The notes beneath the pieces are model-generated. The model worked only from the letters and a program-made list of their open reading frames with translations, did no database searches and had not been told where the DNA came from. The translations under genes were made by a program, and so were the position numbers. Below are positions 5,662 through 5,774 of a stretch of DNA of 5,774 bases, piece by piece; position 1 is the stretch's first letter; every line of letters begins with the position of its first letter. The DNA comes from DSXH01 sp964532065. GTDB taxonomy: Bacteria > Bacteroidota > Ignavibacteria > Ignavibacteriales > Melioribacteraceae. The DNA lies in NCBI GenBank assembly GCA_964532065.1, contig CAZHHG010000128.1, forward strand, positions 1-5,774, given 5' to 3'.

Positions 5662-5774
5662 GTGGAAAGAATTCTAGTTACTTCAGCTCTTCCTTATGCT
5701 AACGGTAAGATTCATCTTGGGCACCTGAGCGGCGCATATCTGCCGGCTGATATTTATGTAAGATATAAGAGATT
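5662..5774 (+). CDS. metG: methionyl-tRNA synthetase, N-terminal part (cut by the window edge)
   Basis: The first 37 codons of a class I aminoacyl-tRNA synthetase that charges tRNA(Met) with methionine in the cytoplasm. From GTG the product begins VERILVTSALPYANGKIHLG. This contains the strongly conserved TSALPYANG and the HIGH-type ATP signature HLGH at 18-21, then GAYLPADIYVRYKR, which is typical of MetG. The start is read as GTG 5662 because no in-frame ATG exists after the upstream stop at 5629-5631, GGGA lies 6 nt upstream, and the N-terminus then begins just before the first beta strand, as in the family. The gene is divergent from the phosphatase, with 194 bp between them. The rest, including the KMSKS loop and anticodon domain, lies outside the window. 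Confidence 0.93.
   Translation, partial: MERILVTSALPYANGKIHLGHLSGAYLPADIYVRYKR

Overview
This is an AT-rich bacterial chromosome segment. It most likely comes from the Bacteroidota/Chlorobi/Ignavibacteriota side of the tree. That placement is an inference from three things: the style of the MetG N-terminus and the acyl-CoA synthetase, an SxtJ-like tail, and a promoter upstream of the phosphatase gene that nearly matches the Bacteroidota TTTG-N19-TAnnTTTG consensus. No tRNA, rRNA, CRISPR array, insertion sequence or phage gene is visible. Coding density is high, and no gap between genes exceeds about 200 bp.

Layout. Bases 2-157 are the last 51 codons of a small membrane protein, probably SxtJ-like. 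argF (199-1131, +) follows and encodes a complete ornithine carbamoyltransferase with all signature motifs. A strong intrinsic terminator (1155-1185) comes next. Immediately after its U-tract begins a two-gene block on the + strand: a seven-helix membrane protein (1189-1842) that resembles the N-terminal sensor region of some histidine kinases but carries no kinase, and a 109-residue protein of unknown family (1853-2182). An AMP-forming long-chain acyl-CoA synthetase (2271-4094, +) follows with its own Shine-Dalgarno site and a 14-bp terminator hairpin (4104-4149).

A convergent gene on the - strand (4148-5467) encodes a secreted protein of the alkaline phosphatase superfamily. A 194-bp divergent region separates it from the start of metG (5662 onward, +), which is cut by the window edge.

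The genes do not form one pathway. They look like housekeeping and accessory metabolism: arginine synthesis, fatty-acid activation, extracytoplasmic phosphoester hydrolysis and Met-tRNA charging. The item most worth pursuing is the phosphatase. By gapless motif alignment it keeps the nucleophilic serine, the arginine and all acidic metal ligands of the PhoA family, but each of the three zinc-binding histidines is replaced (by Asn, Ser and Ser). The orphan seven-helix protein with its unknown partner is second. I see no clear case for a large undescribed multi-gene system here.
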